Shown here piece by piece: positions 13,076 to 15,975 of a stretch of 15,975 bases of DNA. The stretch spans positions 1 through 15,975 of the forward strand of contig CAYUVY010000019.1 in the NCBI GenBank assembly GCA_964448465.1. Reading direction: 5' to 3'. Both the position numbers and the translations under genes were made by a program. Source of the DNA: CAYTYZ01 sp964448465 (GTDB lineage Bacteria; Patescibacteriota; Microgenomatia; UBA12405). A model generated the notes under the pieces. It did no database searches, was not told the origin of the DNA, and saw only the letters and a program-made list of their open reading frames with translations. Each line of letters opens with the position of its first letter. The stretch's first letter is position 1.

Positions 13076-13104
13076 AGTATAACACTTACCTTGTAAAAAT
13101 TCAA
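13076..13104 (-). promoter_or_regulatory. Promoter TTGAAT-N17-TGtTATACT of the six-cysteine gene
   Basis: On the minus strand TTGAAT (13104-13099), 17 bases, TATACT (13081-13076) with an extended TGn element, then five bases to the ATG at 13070. It begins one base past the stop of the ABC transporter gene. All parts agree on a leaderless start at 13070. Confidence 0.68.
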
Positions 13105-15924
13105 CTATTCGTAGCGTAGAGCATTTAATGCCGATATCTTAGTTGCGCGATGCGATGGATATATACCTGTTAGTATTCCAACTATTACCGATACTACAGT
13201 AATAAATACCACAAAGGGCATGGGTATATAGGTAATGTCTATTATCCCCACACCCTTTGTCAGGGCAATTGCCGACAAAAACAGAGAAAACAGCTTACCT
13301 CCAAAAAATCCCAATGCTAGACCTCCAATTCCACCAAACAACCCCATAATCATAGACTCGGTCAAAAACAAATCTCGAACTTCCATCGATTTCATACCAA
13401 TTGCCTTCATCATTCCAACTTCCCTAGTTCTCTCCAAAAGCGACACGGTTAGGGTGTTAAACATTCCCAATGCTGCAACGGACAAGGAAACTACTCCCAA
13501 TACCCCTAAAATTAGTTGTACTGAGACGAACAACTGTTCTATCTGTGAAACCGTGTCTACCACTGAAGTAGTTTGATAACCTAAAGCCTCTATTTGTTTT
13601 CTAATCTTGGGCAAGCTTTGTGGTGTATCTACCACTACCTTAGCCAGGGAATAATTTGTTACTCCCATACTTTTTATATCTCCAATTGGTACGTAAACCA
13701 CCGGTGATTTATCGTCTCCGGTTATACCCACAATTGCATATTCTGCCGGTTCCGAAATAATTTTATTATTATCTGGTGTCAAGTCGCTTGTTACTACAAA
13801 TGACAAATTTATAATTTTATCAATTGCTTCATTTTCTGCTAAGCCCAATACTTTCAAAAATGCTCTATCTACAATCACCTCTCTTTTACCAGTTGTAGCT
13901 AAAGTCACGGTTTTTGTATTGTCAGCTGCTTTAGTAGCTTCTAATGCTGATATATCGATAAAATTTGAGTCCACGCTTGTAGTTTCACCCAAAACAGAAC
14001 CTGACAAATTATCACTATTTACAGTCATATTTAGTTGGGCAAAATATCCAGTTTCCTGTACTTGTTTTCCAGATTCATCCAGAACTGGTAAAAATTTACC
14101 CAATTCACAACTATTCTCTCCACTGACACAATTTTCTTGTTTCCAAACTGGCACCATCGCTTTAAGCCATAAACCCAATCTTTGTCCATTTGCATCTTCT
14201 CCAATGTCTCCAACTTCACCTTCTGTGTAAGATTTACCCACAACTTCCATTGCCTGGCCCACCCCTTCCACTCTTCGTGTGTAGCCAATTATTTTTCCCG
14301 AGGAACTTGGAGATTGCCTAACTCGAATAAATTTATCTGGTTCAATTTTATATTCCACCTGTCCATTTTCTGCCAAGTATTCTAAGTTTCCATAAGTTCT
14401 TACCCCTGCAACCTCTCCTCGTTTTTTGTTACCATCCCCCAGACTGTCAATTTTTTTATTTAAGTTATTACTGGCAAAAACGTTACCTCGAATTGGTTTA
14501 ATTGCTGACTCTGTCAGATAGTCAGACATCACCCCATATACCACAATGTCAGTTACGGAATTTTGAAAACTTACTTTGCCCACTACTCCGATTACTGGCA
14601 AAACTTTACTAACTTCTGGTATGGCCTTAAAATCAGCCAAGGTCTTGTCATCAATATGCAAATTAGAGGCCAGTGTTGGAGTGGTGTCCACGTGTTTCAT
14701 CTCCTCTAATCTGGCCACTCTAGAGATGACCATCTTTTCCAGTCCATAACCCACCGAAACTAAAAATACTATCAGTCCAACACCTATGGCCATGCCACCA
14801 ATTGTAATCATCGTTCTGGTTTTCTTAACTTGCATATTTCTCAATGATAGACTAATTAAATCCACCCGACTTATCGAGTCGGCCAGTTCATTTTCAACCC
14901 TTACCAATATTTTTTCTGTTATAAAAGTCGCTATTTTACTAAAGAAATTTACTAGGAACTTTGGCCAATATTTAAACTTTGCCAGATTCAAAAAGAGTTG
15001 TTGATTTAAATAAATTACCAACACCCCAAGAAATGAAAAAACCTGAGCAGTACTAGACCAAAAATATTTCATATTACTATTTAACTGTTGTAGTTTTTGT
15101 TTAAAACCATGTCTTACGTTTTTTATTGGCTTGTCTAACAAAGCAAACCGAAAAGACTTAACTTTGTTCTCATCTTCTTTGTAAACTTTTTCCACAATTT
15201 CCTTCTTTATACTCGAAGTTGTCGAATCTTCCAAAGTATGCAATTTGACGATTCTTCCATCAAACATTTGGATTACCACCGTGGAATAATCAATCATATT
15301 CAGATCATGTGTAACCATAATCACTGTCTTGCCTTGTTTTACAAGGTCATTAAACAAGTTCATTAAATCAATACCACTTTTGTGGTCCAAGTTCCCAGTT
15401 GGCTCATCGGCAATAATAATTTTTGGATTTGTCACCAAGGCTCTGGCCAAACTAACCTTTTGTTGTTGTCCAGAAGACAGTTCTGTTGGAAAATAGTCTG
15501 CCCAATCCTGCATACCCACTAATTGAAGTTTTTCTAGTGCTAACTTTCGTGCTTCTGCATTTTTCTTACCAGAAACTGAAGCTGCAAAAGCCACATTTTC
15601 CACCACGCTAAGTGACTTAATCCAGTTAGGTTGTTGGTAAATCATCCCAATATTCTCTTTGCGAAACTGTGATCTCTCGTCTTCCGTATAGTCATAAATT
15701 TGTTTATCCAAAAATACTATTTTTCCCGAAGTTGGTGCTTCTAGACCTAAAATAATATGTAGCAAGGTTGATTTTCCACACCCCGATGGCCCAAAAATAA
15801 TATTAAAATCATTTTCCTTTATTTCCAAATTAATATCCTTTAGCACTTGTACATCTTGTGATTTAACCTTGAAAATCATCTGGATATTTTCTAGTTTTAT
15901 GATTGCTTTATTGTTGTGCTTCAT
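13105..15924 (-). CDS. MacB-like ABC transporter: fused ATPase and FtsX-type permease with SH3-like insertion
   Basis: This 939-residue protein joins both halves of a MacB/LolCDE-type (type VII) transporter; E. coli MacB has 648. The ATPase (about 7-230) shows Walker A GPSGCGKST (45-53), Q-loop YQQPNW, signature LSSGQQQ (149-155), Walker B IIIADEPTGNLD (169-180) and the switch histidine VTHD (204-207). A linker (231-365) includes a hydrophobic stretch at about 292-313. TM1 is about 371-392. The large external domain (about 395-795) contains an SH3b-like segment at about 528-598 (FIRVRQSPSSSGKIIGY, WLKAMVPVW) and a possible disulfide, C599 and C606. Three C-terminal TM helices (about 801-826, 856-885, 901-921) carry LLERTREVGMMKAIG and end IYPSHRATKISALNALRYE. 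Such pumps couple ATP use to periplasmic motion. The start follows a strong AGGAGG. Confidence 0.92.
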   Translation of the reverse strand: MKHNNKAIIKLENIQMIFKVKSQDVQVLKDINLEIKENDFNIIFGPSGCGKSTLLHIILGLEAPTSGKIVFLDKQIYDYTEDERSQFRKENIGMIYQQPNWIKSLSVVENVAFAASVSGKKNAEARKLALEKLQLVGMQDWADYFPTELSSGQQQKVSLARALVTNPKIIIADEPTGNLDHKSGIDLMNLFNDLVKQGKTVIMVTHDLNMIDYSTVVIQMFDGRIVKLHTLEDSTTSSIKKEIVEKVYKEDENKVKSFRFALLDKPIKNVRHGFKQKLQQLNSNMKYFWSSTAQVFSFLGVLVIYLNQQLFLNLAKFKYWPKFLVNFFSKIATFITEKILVRVENELADSISRVDLISLSLRNMQVKKTRTMITIGGMAIGVGLIVFLVSVGYGLEKMVISRVARLEEMKHVDTTPTLASNLHIDDKTLADFKAIPEVSKVLPVIGVVGKVSFQNSVTDIVVYGVMSDYLTESAIKPIRGNVFASNNLNKKIDSLGDGNKKRGEVAGVRTYGNLEYLAENGQVEYKIEPDKFIRVRQSPSSSGKIIGYTRRVEGVGQAMEVVGKSYTEGEVGDIGEDANGQRLGLWLKAMVPVWKQENCVSGENSCELGKFLPVLDESGKQVQETGYFAQLNMTVNSDNLSGSVLGETTSVDSNFIDISALEATKAADNTKTVTLATTGKREVIVDRAFLKVLGLAENEAIDKIINLSFVVTSDLTPDNNKIISEPAEYAIVGITGDDKSPVVYVPIGDIKSMGVTNYSLAKVVVDTPQSLPKIRKQIEALGYQTTSVVDTVSQIEQLFVSVQLILGVLGVVSLSVAALGMFNTLTVSLLERTREVGMMKAIGMKSMEVRDLFLTESMIMGLFGGIGGLALGFFGGKLFSLFLSAIALTKGVGIIDITYIPMPFVVFITVVSVIVGILTGIYPSHRATKISALNALRYE

Positions 15925-15962
15925 CTCCTCAACCCTCCTAAGAAGCCAAAGGCTTCAGTTAG
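15925..15962 (-). promoter_or_regulatory. Shine-Dalgarno site and adjoining hairpin before the ABC transporter
   Basis: On the minus strand AGGAGG (15939-15934) lies nine bases before the ATG; a second GAGGAG abuts it. Just upstream is a perfect GAAGCC-TTT-GGCTTC hairpin (15956-15942). An outer CTAA/TTAG pairing (15962-15959 with 15941-15938, two-base bulge) reaches into the first two bases of the AGGAGG. It is the only full Shine-Dalgarno site I see in the window, and the hairpin could control access to it. Confidence 0.6.
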
Positions 15963-15975
15963 ATTAGAAATCACT

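Noticed and set aside
12739..13077. 112-residue open frame on the plus strand opposite the six-cysteine gene
   Set aside because: It has no start signal and reads as low-complexity reverse translation; its upstream part lies over the Kbl-like gene's promoter. The minus frame has a well-spaced promoter and a protein-like composition.
1..15975. Search for tRNA, rRNA, CRISPR repeats, insertion sequences and attachment sites
   Set aside because: No cloverleaf with a TTCGA arm, no regularly spaced repeats, no transposase-like frame and no long terminal repeats were seen by eye on either strand.

Overview
The window is a compact, low-GC (about 40% by eye) bacterial chromosome segment. It holds 16 to 17 genes, most separated by a few to a few dozen bases, with no tRNA, rRNA, CRISPR array or insertion sequence. 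TGA is used as an ordinary stop (for example at 386-388, 5756-5758 and 11518-11520), which argues against code-4 or code-25 lineages. Many small membrane-anchored or unrecognised proteins, short operons, an almost complete lack of Shine-Dalgarno sites, and a large ABC-permease fusion fit a Patescibacteria (CPR) genome, perhaps of the Microgenomates type. That assignment is inference; no rRNA or ribosomal protein gene is present to fix it.

Layout. 1-829 (minus): an SRPBCC/AHSA1 protein cut by the window edge and a PhnB-like VOC protein, overlapping by 20 bases. 896-1405 (minus): a DUF421 membrane protein. It is divergent from a plus-strand series at 1446-3598: a DHH/DHHA2 phosphoesterase of the family II pyrophosphatase or prune type, a one-TM lipoprotein-like anchor, a 30-residue TM peptide, and an Excalibur-domain protein. 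3644-8169 (plus): an unrecognised 273-residue protein, a small Ala/Pro-rich protein, an APH-fold kinase with all catalytic residues, a calcineurin-like phosphoesterase with a second decayed copy of its own domain, and an 88-residue protein behind a near-consensus promoter. 8175-9968 (minus): a SpoT/Rel homologue. 10050-10445 (plus): a membrane-anchored blue-copper protein. 10451-12750 (minus): a Kbl-like alpha-oxoamine synthase followed by an unknown gene coupled to it by a GTGA overlap. 12834-13070 (minus): a six-cysteine small protein. 13105-15924 (minus): a MacB-like ABC transporter with an SH3-like insertion.

Three themes stand out. First, many starts lie 5-8 bases downstream of a -10 element (often TGnTAnnnT or a full -35/-10 pair). 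This implies leaderless mRNAs as the default here; the ABC transporter is the exception, with a full AGGAGG site next to a hairpin. Second, several nucleotide or phosphate enzymes carry decayed catalytic parts: the Rel synthetase domain, the second phosphoesterase copy, and one metal site of the DHH protein. Third, surface-facing proteins (cupredoxin, Excalibur, anchors, MacB-like fusion) alternate with cytosolic housekeeping or stress enzymes, without an obvious single pathway linking them.
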